Assembly (NCBI GenBank): GCA_947505565.1 | Contig: CANNLB010000021.1 | Span: 1 to 11,146 of the forward strand | Length of the DNA stretch: 11,146 nucleotides | DNA from: Acidobacteriota bacterium | Lineage (GTDB): Bacteria > Acidobacteriota > Terriglobia > Bryobacterales > Bryobacteraceae | Reading direction: 5' to 3' | Part shown: piece after piece, positions 1 through 8,186 of the stretch | Numbering within the stretch: the first letter of the stretch is position 1 | Layout: each line of letters starts with the position of its first letter | Position numbers and translations under genes: made by a program | The notes under the pieces: generated by a model | What the model was told of the DNA's origin: nothing | The model's input: only the letters and a program-made list of their open reading frames with translations | The model's database searches: none

Positions 1-196
1 GGGGCGGAGGCGGCGGCGGAGGGGGCGGGGGCGCTACCAGCATATTGGCCAATTGAGCCGGCTGCAGACCCTCGAAGAACCACATGGGAATAATAATTCC
101 CAGTACGATCAGGCCCGACTGGATGAGCAGTGAGACCAGAACGGTGTAGGGTTTACTTGTCTTACCTGTACCATCAACAAATGTCTGTTCAAACAT
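1..196 (-). CDS. TonB-family energy transducer, N-terminal 65 codons (truncated by window edge)
   Basis: The ATG at 196-194 opens a frame that runs off the left edge. The 65 visible residues have a short cytoplasmic head (MFEQTFVDGTGKTSKPYT), one hydrophobic segment at about 18-40, then a short linker and ten consecutive prolines from residue 56. This layout (cytoplasmic tail, single membrane anchor, proline-rich periplasmic spacer) is that of TonB proteins, which pass proton-motive-force energy from ExbB/ExbD to outer-membrane receptors. The C-terminal domain that contacts the receptor lies outside the window. The anchor has a serine at 22 but lacks the histidine found in the anchor of E. 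coli TonB. AAAGGA at 210-205 lies 8 bases before the start. It follows secF by 106 bases on the same strand. The TonB call is well supported by layout; another proline-rich single-pass protein is possible. Confidence 0.72.
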   Translation of the reverse strand, partial: MFEQTFVDGTGKTSKPYTVLVSLLIQSGLIVLGIIIPMWFFEGLQPAQLANMLVAPPPPPPPPPP

Positions 197-212
197 TTCC
201 GCATTCCTTTCG

Positions 213-236
213 GCCCCGCTGCCAGAGTAGCGGAGC
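213..236 (-). other. Predicted RNA hairpin just upstream of the tonB-like ribosome-binding site
   Basis: On the minus-strand transcript the arms GCTCCGCT and AGCGGGGC pair over 8 base pairs (one G-U) around an 8-base loop. The hairpin ends 2 bases before AAAGGA, the probable ribosome-binding site of the tonB-like gene. No U-tract follows, so it is not a typical intrinsic terminator. It may shape translation of the tonB-like gene or have no role. Confidence 0.35.
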
Positions 237-259
237 GCGTTGAGGTTATCAAACTACAT

Positions 260-290
260 TGTTGCCACTCCCGAGCGAAGGAGCGCAACA
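260..290 (-). other. Predicted hairpin 12 bases after the secF stop
   Basis: The arms TGTTGC and GCAACA pair over 6 bases, followed by a small internal loop and a second stem CTCC/GGAG. It sits just downstream of the secF stop codon on the secF transcript. A U-tract is absent, so this could be a weak terminator, a 3'-end stabilising structure, or chance. Confidence 0.3.
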
Positions 291-302
291 CGATCGAACG
301 AT

Positions 303-1508
303 TTACTTCAATGACTTCGTTTTTCCAGGTGCGACAGCAAGGGCGGGGGTTCCGCCGTCTTTCCGTCGTTTTTCCATCCACTCCCGACAGTAAATCAGGA
401 TGGGAGCGGCGATAAAGATTGAGGAGTAGGTTCCAAAAATGATGCCGGCAACAAGGGCAAACGAGAAGCCGTTTAGAACCTGTCCGCCAAACAACCAAAG
501 GGCCAATGCCGTCAGGAAGGTTAAACCCGACGTGAGGATCGTCCGACTCAGCGTCTGGTTAATGCTGAGAGTTACTACGGTATCAAATTTTTCCCGCCGC
601 ATTTGCGGCAAGTTTTCGCGGATACGGTCGAAGACGACAATGGTGTCGTTCATCGAGAAACCGACTAGGGTCAGCAGGGCCGCGATTACGGTAAGAGAGA
701 CTTCTTTGTCCAACAACGAGAAGAGACCGATCGTGATGATGGTGTCGTGAAACACCGCGATCACGGCAGCCAGCCCGTAAATGAACTCGAACCGGAAGCC
801 CACGTAGACAAGCATACCCAAGAGGGCCAGCAAAGTTGCACTGAAGGCCTGCGTTTGGAGCTCCTTGCCCACCTTCGGTCCGACGAGATCAAAGCCGCGG
901 ATGGTGTAAGGGCCGGTTACCGTTTCTTGTTTGAGCACGTTGATCACCTGAGGCGTAACGTTTTTGACACCAGCCAGGGACTCATAGCTCCCAAGAAGCC
1001 CGGAGCGAGGGGCGCTGTTTCTAAACGCCAGGATGTCCTTGACGAGTTCTTGCAGTTGGGGTTCGGTTAAAGACCCACCAGCCGAGGCGAGGGGACCACG
1101 GATCCGATCCGCAAGCGCGGCTTGGGTAGTGAGATTGATGTCCTCTTTTCCGCCTGCTTGGGAGCCGAAGGTGCTTTTCAGCGTATCGAAAACGACGGCG
1201 CGGGCAGCGTTCAATTCCCTTTCATCCCGGAGGTCGGTCGAAATGATGACCTCGTTCTGCCCGGTAACTTGTTGGACGACGATCTCACCGGAAATCTTCG
1301 CCGCTAAGGCCTTGCGGATCTGGTCTTCGTTCGGCGCCTGCTGGAAACGGACGGTCGTGACCGTGCCGCCCTTAAAGTCGATGCCGTAAAGAGGACCACC
1401 TTTGATGATCAAGCTTCCCAAGCCGGCGACCGTCAACACCAAGGAGGCGATGATGAAAGGCCATTTCTTGCCCAGGAAGTCAAAATTCGTGTTTTTAAAT
1501 AGCTCCAT
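303..1508 (-). CDS. secF: Protein translocase subunit SecF
   Basis: SecF works with SecD in the inner membrane. It uses the proton gradient to pull preproteins through SecYEG on the periplasmic side. The 401-residue product starts MELFKNTNFDFLGKKW, a typical SecF opening. It has a membrane segment at about 17-36, the family motif GIDFKGGT at 42-49, a periplasmic region to about 218, VGPKVG at 209-214, and five further membrane segments. NDTIVVFDRIREN at 287-299 is the conserved fourth-segment motif. Asp288 and Arg322 align with E. coli Asp213 and Arg247, which matter for proton-driven function. The protein is longer than the usual 300-320 residues, mainly because of an extended first periplasmic region, plus a short basic tail. 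It lies 140 bases after secD. No clear ribosome-binding site precedes the ATG, but the family match of the N-terminus supports this start. Confidence 0.97.
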   Translation of the reverse strand: MELFKNTNFDFLGKKWPFIIASLVLTVAGLGSLIIKGGPLYGIDFKGGTVTTVRFQQAPNEDQIRKALAAKISGEIVVQQVTGQNEVIISTDLRDERELNAARAVVFDTLKSTFGSQAGGKEDINLTTQAALADRIRGPLASAGGSLTEPQLQELVKDILAFRNSAPRSGLLGSYESLAGVKNVTPQVINVLKQETVTGPYTIRGFDLVGPKVGKELQTQAFSATLLALLGMLVYVGFRFEFIYGLAAVIAVFHDTIITIGLFSLLDKEVSLTVIAALLTLVGFSMNDTIVVFDRIRENLPQMRREKFDTVVTLSINQTLSRTILTSGLTFLTALALWLFGGQVLNGFSFALVAGIIFGTYSSIFIAAPILIYCREWMEKRRKDGGTPALAVAPGKTKSLK

Positions 1509-1648
1509 GCAGAGTTGCTACTGGCGGTAATGATGTTTGGACACCACGACAGCACCATTTGTTCCCGTTTTAAATGTCAAAAAATACAAAAGTCGTTACT
1601 GTTTCTCGATTGCGGACTGGTGAGTGACCGGGTGCGCGAAGGAGTGGA
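1509..1648 (-). other. 140-base secD-secF spacer with a TTGACA box
   Basis: This is an unusually long gap for secD-secF, which are often adjacent or overlapping. I see no gene in it. On the minus strand a perfect TTGACA lies at 1580-1575 inside an A/T-rich patch. No good TATAAT-like box follows at 16-18 bases. It may contain a weak internal promoter for secF or nothing functional. Confidence 0.25.
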
Positions 1649-3268
1649 CTAAATGCTGAGGGTGGTGGGCTGCTCTTTGCCGCTCAATTCCCAATCAAAA
1701 ATTGCTCGTGAGACAAAGACCGCCGTGAATACGTTGGCGATCAGGCCAATGACTAGGGTAATCGCAAACCCCTTCACCGCGGTGGTACCGAAGATGAAAA
1801 GAAAGGCACAGGAGACAATCGTGGTGACGTGGGTATCCACGATTGTCCACCACGCTTTGCCGAAACCTGCATCGACGGCGGCCAGGACGCCTTTCCCGTG
1901 ACGCAACTCTTCGCGGATTCTTTCAAAAATGAGAACGTTCGAGTCGACGGCCATGCCTATTGTCAAAATAATGCCCGCCATGCCAGGCAGCGTGAGAACA
2001 GCACCGAAGTAGGCAAGGGCGGCAATCAGGATAATCGCGTTCAATACGAGGGCCAAAACAGCGTTAATGCCAGCTTTTTTGTAGTAGATAAGCATAACGA
2101 GGACAACGGCCCCAACTCCGACGGCGCCGGCCATAAGCCCATCTCGGATCGAGTCAGCCCCGAGCGAGGGTCCGACGGTTCGTTCTTCAAGATAGACGAT
2201 ACCGGCAGGCAGGGAGCCGGAGGTTAGAACGAGGGCGAGATCTGAGGCTTCCTGTTGAGAGGGTGCCCCGGTAATCACGCCCGATTCTTCAATCTTGCTG
2301 TTGATGGTAGCGACGCTGCGGGCCTTGTTGTCGAGCAGGACGGCTAGTTTATTGCCGACATTGCTCTCGGTGTAACGTCCAAAGCGTTTTCCCGCGTCAG
2401 GAGAGAGAACAAATGAGGTTTCCCATTTTCCCATCTGATCTTGCGAAGGACGGGCGTTGCGGAGATCCTGGCCAGTTACGACGGCCGATCTGTTAGCGAC
2501 GTACCAGCTTTCGCCTTGGTCTCCCGGACGGCTAGCCTGCTGAATGGGCCGCGTGCCGAGGGGCAGAATGCCTCCACTCTTAGCGCGGAGCGCTTCTTCG
2601 CTGGGAAACGGTCCGTCTTTGACTTCGACGATTTCGAGTTTCGCAGCGGCCTGCAAGAGGGCTTTCACGCGGGCGGGATCATCGACGCCGGGCATTTGAA
2701 CCAGGATTTCGGGGTTCGCCTCGCCGTTACCCCGCTGCTGCACGGTAGCTTCGGCCAAGCCTAGACCGTTGATGCGGTTTTCGATCGTTCGCATGGAGCG
2801 GGTGACGGTATCCCGGCGCATGGTGAGGGATTCGGTTGTATTTTTCGTCAGGCGGTAGTCGGCTGAGCCCATGCTGGCCATCTGCCAATTCGCGAACTTC
2901 AATTGCAGCAGTTCGCGAAACGGGGCGGTCTTGTCGACGGGAATCCCCTTCACGTTGATGTGAATCTTGTCGGCGTCTTCGATCGTGGCCGGGTCATTGC
3001 GATCGAGCGAAGCGTAGGCAATGCCCGCTTTCAACATTTCGTCTTTCAAACGTTCGATGCCTTGATCGGCGTCGGCTTTGAAGGCGTCCTGCACTTGGAC
3101 CTGAAGCACCAGTTGGCTGCCGCCCCGAAGGTCGAGGCCGAGTTTGATGCTGTTGGCAACATTCTGGTTCAACTGTTCTTTCGAAGTGGGCAGGCCGATG
3201 ATGCCGTAAAGGCAGATCAAGATGGTTGCCACGATCACGATGGCTTTCGTTCTGATGTTCTTATCCAT
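1649..3268 (-). CDS. secD: Protein translocase subunit SecD
   Basis: This is the larger partner of SecF in the proton-driven SecDF complex, which helps complete protein export. The 539-residue product has a first membrane segment at about 8-24, the motif LGLDLRGG at 43-50, a large periplasmic region (to about 372) including the IENRINGLG motif near 162-170, then five membrane segments between about 376 and 522. GMAVDSNVLIFERIREE at 438-454 is the signature fourth-segment motif. Asp442 corresponds to E. coli Asp519, needed for proton use. The length is normal for SecD of this type. AGGA at 3279-3276 overlaps the yajC stop codon and lies 7 bases before the ATG, so translation is probably coupled to yajC. 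Confidence 0.98.
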   Translation of the reverse strand: MDKNIRTKAIVIVATILICLYGIIGLPTSKEQLNQNVANSIKLGLDLRGGSQLVLQVQVQDAFKADADQGIERLKDEMLKAGIAYASLDRNDPATIEDADKIHINVKGIPVDKTAPFRELLQLKFANWQMASMGSADYRLTKNTTESLTMRRDTVTRSMRTIENRINGLGLAEATVQQRGNGEANPEILVQMPGVDDPARVKALLQAAAKLEIVEVKDGPFPSEEALRAKSGGILPLGTRPIQQASRPGDQGESWYVANRSAVVTGQDLRNARPSQDQMGKWETSFVLSPDAGKRFGRYTESNVGNKLAVLLDNKARSVATINSKIEESGVITGAPSQQEASDLALVLTSGSLPAGIVYLEERTVGPSLGADSIRDGLMAGAVGVGAVVLVMLIYYKKAGINAVLALVLNAIILIAALAYFGAVLTLPGMAGIILTIGMAVDSNVLIFERIREELRHGKGVLAAVDAGFGKAWWTIVDTHVTTIVSCAFLFIFGTTAVKGFAITLVIGLIANVFTAVFVSRAIFDWELSGKEQPTTLSI

Positions 3269-3275
3269 GAAAAAA

Positions 3276-3279
3276 TCCT
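3276..3279 (-). promoter_or_regulatory. Ribosome-binding site of secD embedded in the yajC stop
   Basis: The yajC stop TAG is followed by GA, so that TAGGA serves both as the stop and as the AGGA ribosome-binding core. Spacing to the secD ATG is 7 bases. This suits translational coupling and fixes the secD start. Confidence 0.7.
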
Positions 3280-3594
3280 AAACAGCCTTTCCCGGTTTGG
3301 TCACGAGAGAGGTGATGGCGGCCCGCGTCACTTGCAACTTGACGTTGTCCGGCTTAACGCGAATCACTAGCGTATCATCGGTTGCGTTCACGGCGATGAC
3401 CGTTCCAACAATTCCTCCGCTTGAAACGACTTCGTCACCTGTTTTCAGGTTCGACAGCATCTGGGCGGTTTGCTTCTTTTGCCGCTGCATCGGCAGGAAT
3501 AGCAAAAAATAGAAGATCGCAAAGATAGCGATCATGGGCAGGAAGCCAATGAGGCTGTTTACCGAGGGGAGTTGCAACATTGTGGCGAATAGCA

Positions 3595-3595
<1 letters not shown>
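3278..3595 (-). CDS. yajC: Preprotein translocase accessory subunit YajC
   Basis: YajC is a small inner-membrane partner of SecDF. The 105-residue product has one membrane segment at about 16-36 (FAIFYFLLFLP core), a basic stretch QRQKKQ right after it, and the family motif LKTGDEVVSSGGIVGTV at 50-66. The chosen start is a GTG whose G is also the last base of the tgt TAG stop. It gives the N-terminus MLFATMLQLP, which resembles other YajC openings. An in-frame ATG at 3580 would remove five residues and cannot be excluded. Its place between tgt and secD is the conserved gene order of many bacteria and confirms the call. Confidence 0.95.
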
Positions 3596-4737
<1,142 letters not shown>

Positions 4738-4768
4738 TTACAATCCTACCGAAAATACCGTTGACGGC

Positions 4769-5971
4769 CTATTCATAGCGCAGGGCTTCGGTCGGGTTCA
4801 ATTGAGCGGCTCGGTTAGCCGGCAGCAGACCGAATACCAGACCGACGAGTAGGGAAGTGACAAACGCAACTCCGATGGAGGTCGCCGAGATCGGAATGTC
4901 GATGCCGCCGAAGTAGCCGGCCGCCAAGGGCCCAGCGACGCCGACGGCGATGCCGATCATGCCACCGGCGACACTGATCAAGACGGCCTCCAGCAGAAAC
5001 TGCAGGAGCACCATTTTCTTGGAAGCGCCGAGCGCCATTCTGAGTCCAATTTCGCGGGTTCGTTCGGTGACCGTGACGAGCATGATGTTCATGATTCCGA
5101 TGCCGCTGATGATGAGGGCAATCGCCGAGACGAGGACAAGAACGCCGGTAAGGATCAGGGAGATGTTTTCAGCCGCCGCCAGAATCGCCGAGAGATTATC
5201 GACGTAGTACTTTGCCCCTGGGCGATGCCGGGATTCGAGAAGTTGCTGGACTTGGCGGGTGAGTGGGATCACGTCCTCGGCCCGGCGTGTCTGCACGTAC
5301 ATCGGGTCGATGCGTTCTTCGGCGGTCAGATATTTCATCACCGTTATGGGGATTAGCATCGTTTCGGTCGAGAGTTCGGAGAGACCGAAACTATCGGTCT
5401 TTTCGCGGAATGTGCCGATGATGGAGAATTGAAGCCCCCGGATTTTGACGATCCGCATGATCGCGTTCGACTGGCTGCCGTAGAGCCGGGTCGCCAACTT
5501 CTGAGTGAGTAGGGCGACGCGGCTGCGCTGCCGCATGTCATCCACTTGCATGGGGCGGCCAGCCAGGATGACTAAATTCCGCATGGGGGCATACTCGTGA
5601 TCCGAGCCGATGATCTTTACGTCCCGCTCCTTGCCGTCGATGACCATCTGGTCGTAAATCGTCATCACGCCGGTGACGGCGGTCGCCCGCTTGCCGAGGG
5701 CGACCCGCGTGGCATCGACGTCGGCGATCTTCACAAAATCCGCATCGACGCTGACCCCGGTTCGGTTGCCGGCTTCAAAGTAGGCGATGATCAGGTTCGA
5801 GCCGATACCCCGAATCTGCTCAATCACATAATCGCGGCTAGTGAGCGAAATGGTAACGACGAGGATCACCGATGCGTTGCCGATGACGAGGCCGAGCGCG
5901 GTTAAAAACGTGCGGACTTTGTTTGCTTGTAACGCGTAGAAGCTAAAGCGAAGCGCTTCGCGCCAGTTCAA
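4769..5971 (-). CDS. MacB/FtsX-family ABC transporter permease
   Basis: The 400-residue product has the MacB-type permease layout: one membrane segment at about 22-44, a periplasmic core to about 268, then three membrane segments at about 271-296, 322-349 and 363-384. The family signature is clear: GIGIMNIMLVTVTERTREIGLRMALGAS at 291-317 (split here: GIGIMNIMLV, then TERTREIGLR, then MALGAS), and the ending NPTEALRYE. Such permeases work with a separate ATPase, often in export or lipoprotein handling rather than import. No ATP-binding subunit or periplasmic adaptor gene lies nearby, so the substrate is unknown. The start is TTG, overlapping the upstream TGA stop as TTGA; GGAG at 5981-5978 lies 6 bases before it. 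No ATG is available before the membrane segment, which supports the TTG. Confidence 0.93.
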   Translation of the reverse strand: MNWREALRFSFYALQANKVRTFLTALGLVIGNASVILVVTISLTSRDYVIEQIRGIGSNLIIAYFEAGNRTGVSVDADFVKIADVDATRVALGKRATAVTGVMTIYDQMVIDGKERDVKIIGSDHEYAPMRNLVILAGRPMQVDDMRQRSRVALLTQKLATRLYGSQSNAIMRIVKIRGLQFSIIGTFREKTDSFGLSELSTETMLIPITVMKYLTAEERIDPMYVQTRRAEDVIPLTRQVQQLLESRHRPGAKYYVDNLSAILAAAENISLILTGVLVLVSAIALIISGIGIMNIMLVTVTERTREIGLRMALGASKKMVLLQFLLEAVLISVAGGMIGIAVGVAGPLAAGYFGGIDIPISATSIGVAFVTSLLVGLVFGLLPANRAAQLNPTEALRYE

Positions 5972-6825
5972 GCGCCGCTCCGGGCCTGGCGCAGGAGCTT
6001 CTCGGCATCGGCGCGGGACGGCATCTCCGGATTCAACTCCGCCTTTAGGTACTGCTCCAAGAGCTTGGTGGCCATCGGGAGATTCTTCTTGGCGATGAGA
6101 TACGTCTGGGCTTTGTCGTAGAGAAGCTTGGGGTTGTTTGGGTCGAGCTTCTCGGCCTTGCTGATAAAGCTCTCGCTCTCGATCAGCCGCCCATGGCGGG
6201 CGAGGAACTTGGCGACGTCCAGCAACCGCCCGATCTGCCGGGGCGCAAGTTCCGCCGCCCGTTTCAGGTGCTGTTCGGCCTTGTTGAACTCTTTCCTTTT
6301 CTGCGCCAGTTGGGCGGTGGCATAGTAAAATTCCGCTTGATCATTTGCCTTGATCTGCGCCAGCAGCGTTTGGGCCTTGGCCAAACCGCCACCCAGGAAG
6401 CCGGGGGCCTCCAAGTAGTACTCGAACAGATCCCCGATTGCCTCGCCATTTTTCGGATCGAGCTGCACCGCTTTCTCGAACATCTGTCGAGCGCGGGTGG
6501 CGTAATGCGGGGCGATCAGTGGATTGCCGGATTCGGCCCGCCGCCCATAGGCTTTGCCGAGCCAATGATAGTGATCCGAGAGTTGCCCGTTCAACTGGAC
6601 GGCTTTTTCCAACAGGTCGGCGGCCTTTTTGAAATCGTCCAACATGAACCGGCATTTCCCGGCCAGGGAGTGTGCTGCGGGGTCGTTCCCCAGCACGGGC
6701 TGGAGGATCCGGTAGGCTTCTTCATACTGCGTCCGATGGTACAAATCAGCGGCGCGCGTTATTTCAGCCGGACCTGCCCAAAGGGCGACGCTGGCGAACG
6801 CGGCAACCAACAACATCTTCATCAT
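5968..6825 (-). CDS. Exported TPR-repeat protein
   Basis: The product is about 285 residues from the ATG chosen here. It opens MMKMLLVAAFASVALWA, a short signal peptide with a likely cut near residue 17, so the protein is probably periplasmic. The rest is helical TPR-like repeats, for example YEEAYRILQPVL, DDFKKAADLLEKAVQLN, ARQMFEKAVQLDPKN, KAEQHLKRAAELAP and ESFISKAEKLDPNN. The motif APGFLGGG at about 140-147 recurs in a group of bacterial TPR proteins. The frame is open further upstream to a TTG at 6939, but that extension is poor in signal features. Starts at 6846, 6822 or 6816 are also possible. It ends in TTGA shared with the permease start, so the two are likely made together; it may be a periplasmic scaffold for that transporter (inference). 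Confidence 0.85.
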   Translation of the reverse strand: MMKMLLVAAFASVALWAGPAEITRAADLYHRTQYEEAYRILQPVLGNDPAAHSLAGKCRFMLDDFKKAADLLEKAVQLNGQLSDHYHWLGKAYGRRAESGNPLIAPHYATRARQMFEKAVQLDPKNGEAIGDLFEYYLEAPGFLGGGLAKAQTLLAQIKANDQAEFYYATAQLAQKRKEFNKAEQHLKRAAELAPRQIGRLLDVAKFLARHGRLIESESFISKAEKLDPNNPKLLYDKAQTYLIAKKNLPMATKLLEQYLKAELNPEMPSRADAEKLLRQARSGA

Positions 6826-6965
6826 TTCTTTCGATGCTTCCAGCATAACGCGAGTTTCAATCCCGTTTGGAACATCCGCACGGGGAAAAGCATCCAACCG
6901 ACGTTGCCAATGTAGTATCCTCAGGTTTGGCAAACCCAAGCTCCCCCCGTCGGAGGTCTCCCTTC
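6826..6965. promoter_or_regulatory. Divergent intergenic region with a 13-base inverted repeat
   Basis: This 140-base region separates the minus-strand TPR/permease block from the plus-strand exported TPR gene, so promoters for both directions are expected here. I see no convincing pair of -35 and -10 boxes on either strand. The clearest structure is a perfect inverted repeat, GGTTTG-G-CAAACC, at 6924-6936, a possible operator or short RNA stem. GGAGG at 6952-6956 is the ribosome-binding site for the plus-strand gene. Confidence 0.45.
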
Positions 6966-8129
6966 ATGAAATCACTATCACGTTTGTTTTCCCTCTCCGC
7001 AGTCGCCCTGCTTTTCACGTTTGGAGCCTTGGCCCAGACGGCTTCCCTCGAAGGGGAAGTGAAAGGTGAGGACGGCAAACTGCTTCCGGGCGCGTTGATC
7101 AAGATCAACCGTACCGACATCAAAGGTAACTACAAGGTCAAGACCAACAAAAAGGGCCAGTGGTTCCACGCCGGTCTTCCGCTGGGTCAATACGAAATCG
7201 AATGCGAAGTCGACGGCAAGGTTGTCGATACCGTTAAGGGCATTCGCACCCGCCTCGGCGATCCGCTGCCGGTGAACTTCGACCTTTCAAAGAACGTGGC
7301 GCGGAAGCAGGCGATGGAAAAGGCCGTGGCGACTGGGCAGGTGACCGAAGAGATGTCTCGCGAGATGACCAAAGAGCAGCGCGAGGCGATGGAAAAGCAG
7401 GTTAAAGAACGCGCCGCCGCGATGTCGAAGAATAAAGAGCTGAACGATGCGTTCAACGCCGGCATGGAGAATTTGAAGTCGAAGAACTTCCAGGCTTCAA
7501 CCGAGGGATTCGCGAAGGCGGTGGAACTGGACCCGAAGCAGGTCGTAATTTGGGCCAACATGGCGGAAGCGTATATGGGATTGGCGGGAACGAAAACCGG
7601 CGCGGAGCAGGAGGCCGCTAACACGAAGGGCCTCGAAAGCTACGCGAAAGCGTTGGAGCTAAAAACCGACGACGCTGGCATGCATAACAACTACGCTCTC
7701 GCTCTGGCGAAGGTGAAGAAGTTTGACGAAGCCCGGGCCGAACTCGACAAGGCTGCCGCGATCGACCCGACCAATGGGGGTCGTTATTACTACAACCTCG
7801 GTGCCATCCTGACCAATATCGGGCAGATGGAAGCGGCCGCCAGCTCCTTCAAGAAGGCTCTTGAGCTCGACCCGAACTACGCTGATGCTCACTATCAGTA
7901 CGGCATTTATTTGATCGGAAAGGCCCAAGTGACTGCGGAGGGGAAAATCACCCCGGTCCCCGGGACCGAGGAGTCTTTCCAGAAGTACCTTCAATTGAAA
8001 CCGGACGGCCCGTTTGCCGCCAGCGCCAAGAGTATGATCGAATCGATGGGAGCCAAGGTGGAAACGACCTTTAGGAACCCGAACGCGCCTGCTCCCAAGA
8101 AGGGCGCTCCGGCTCCGAAGAAGAAGTAA
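6966..8129 (+). CDS. Exported protein with carboxypeptidase-regulatory-like domain and TPR repeats
   Basis: The product is 387 residues from the ATG at 6966, chosen because GGAGG (6952-6956) lies 9 bases before it and a signal peptide follows directly; the frame is open upstream but without a start of this quality. Residues 1-23 form the signal peptide, with cleavage expected after Ala23 (ALA/Q). Residues about 26-107 resemble a CarboxypepD_reg beta-sandwich (ASLEGEVKGEDGKLLPGALI, later LPLGQYEIECEVDG). A charged helical linker rich in Glu, Lys and Arg spans about 110-157, followed by four or five TPR repeats from 158 to about 346. The tail repeats APAPKK twice and ends in lysines. The role is probably protein-protein contact in the periplasm or on the envelope. 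No catalytic residues are seen. Confidence 0.88.
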   Translation: MKSLSRLFSLSAVALLFTFGALAQTASLEGEVKGEDGKLLPGALIKINRTDIKGNYKVKTNKKGQWFHAGLPLGQYEIECEVDGKVVDTVKGIRTRLGDPLPVNFDLSKNVARKQAMEKAVATGQVTEEMSREMTKEQREAMEKQVKERAAAMSKNKELNDAFNAGMENLKSKNFQASTEGFAKAVELDPKQVVIWANMAEAYMGLAGTKTGAEQEAANTKGLESYAKALELKTDDAGMHNNYALALAKVKKFDEARAELDKAAAIDPTNGGRYYYNLGAILTNIGQMEAAASSFKKALELDPNYADAHYQYGIYLIGKAQVTAEGKITPVPGTEESFQKYLQLKPDGPFAASAKSMIESMGAKVETTFRNPNAPAPKKGAPAPKKK

Positions 8130-8154
8130 CGAAGCTCGGTAGGAGATAGGGGGC

Positions 8155-8170
8155 GTCCTATTCGTAGGGC
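8155..8170 (+). other. UUCG tetraloop hairpin between the TPR gene and the zinc-ribbon gene
   Basis: GTCCTA and TAGGGC form a 6-base-pair stem (one G-U pair) closed by a TTCG loop. It lies in the 57-base gap between two plus-strand genes and ends 16 bases before the next ATG. TCCCTTT follows, which is a poor U-tract. It could be a weak terminator or processing structure; chance is possible. Confidence 0.35.
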
Positions 8171-8186
8171 TCCCTTTCGCCATTAT

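Noticed and set aside
1..33. G-rich tract that could form a G-quadruplex
   Set aside because: It is fully explained by proline codons of the tonB-like gene read on the other strand. Nothing else suggests a regulatory role.
6193..6915. 240-residue open frame on the plus strand
   Set aside because: It is antisense to the TPR gene, whose repeats and signal peptide are clear. The frame shows no recognisable motif.
6826..6939. N-terminal extension of the TPR gene to a TTG at 6939
   Set aside because: The extension gives about 38 residues with no signal or domain character, places the signal peptide in the interior, and would run through the divergent promoter region.
6867..6965. N-terminal extension of the plus-strand TPR gene to 6867
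   Set aside because: It starts at a TTG without a ribosome-binding site, whereas the ATG at 6966 has GGAGG 9 bases upstream and begins a signal peptide.
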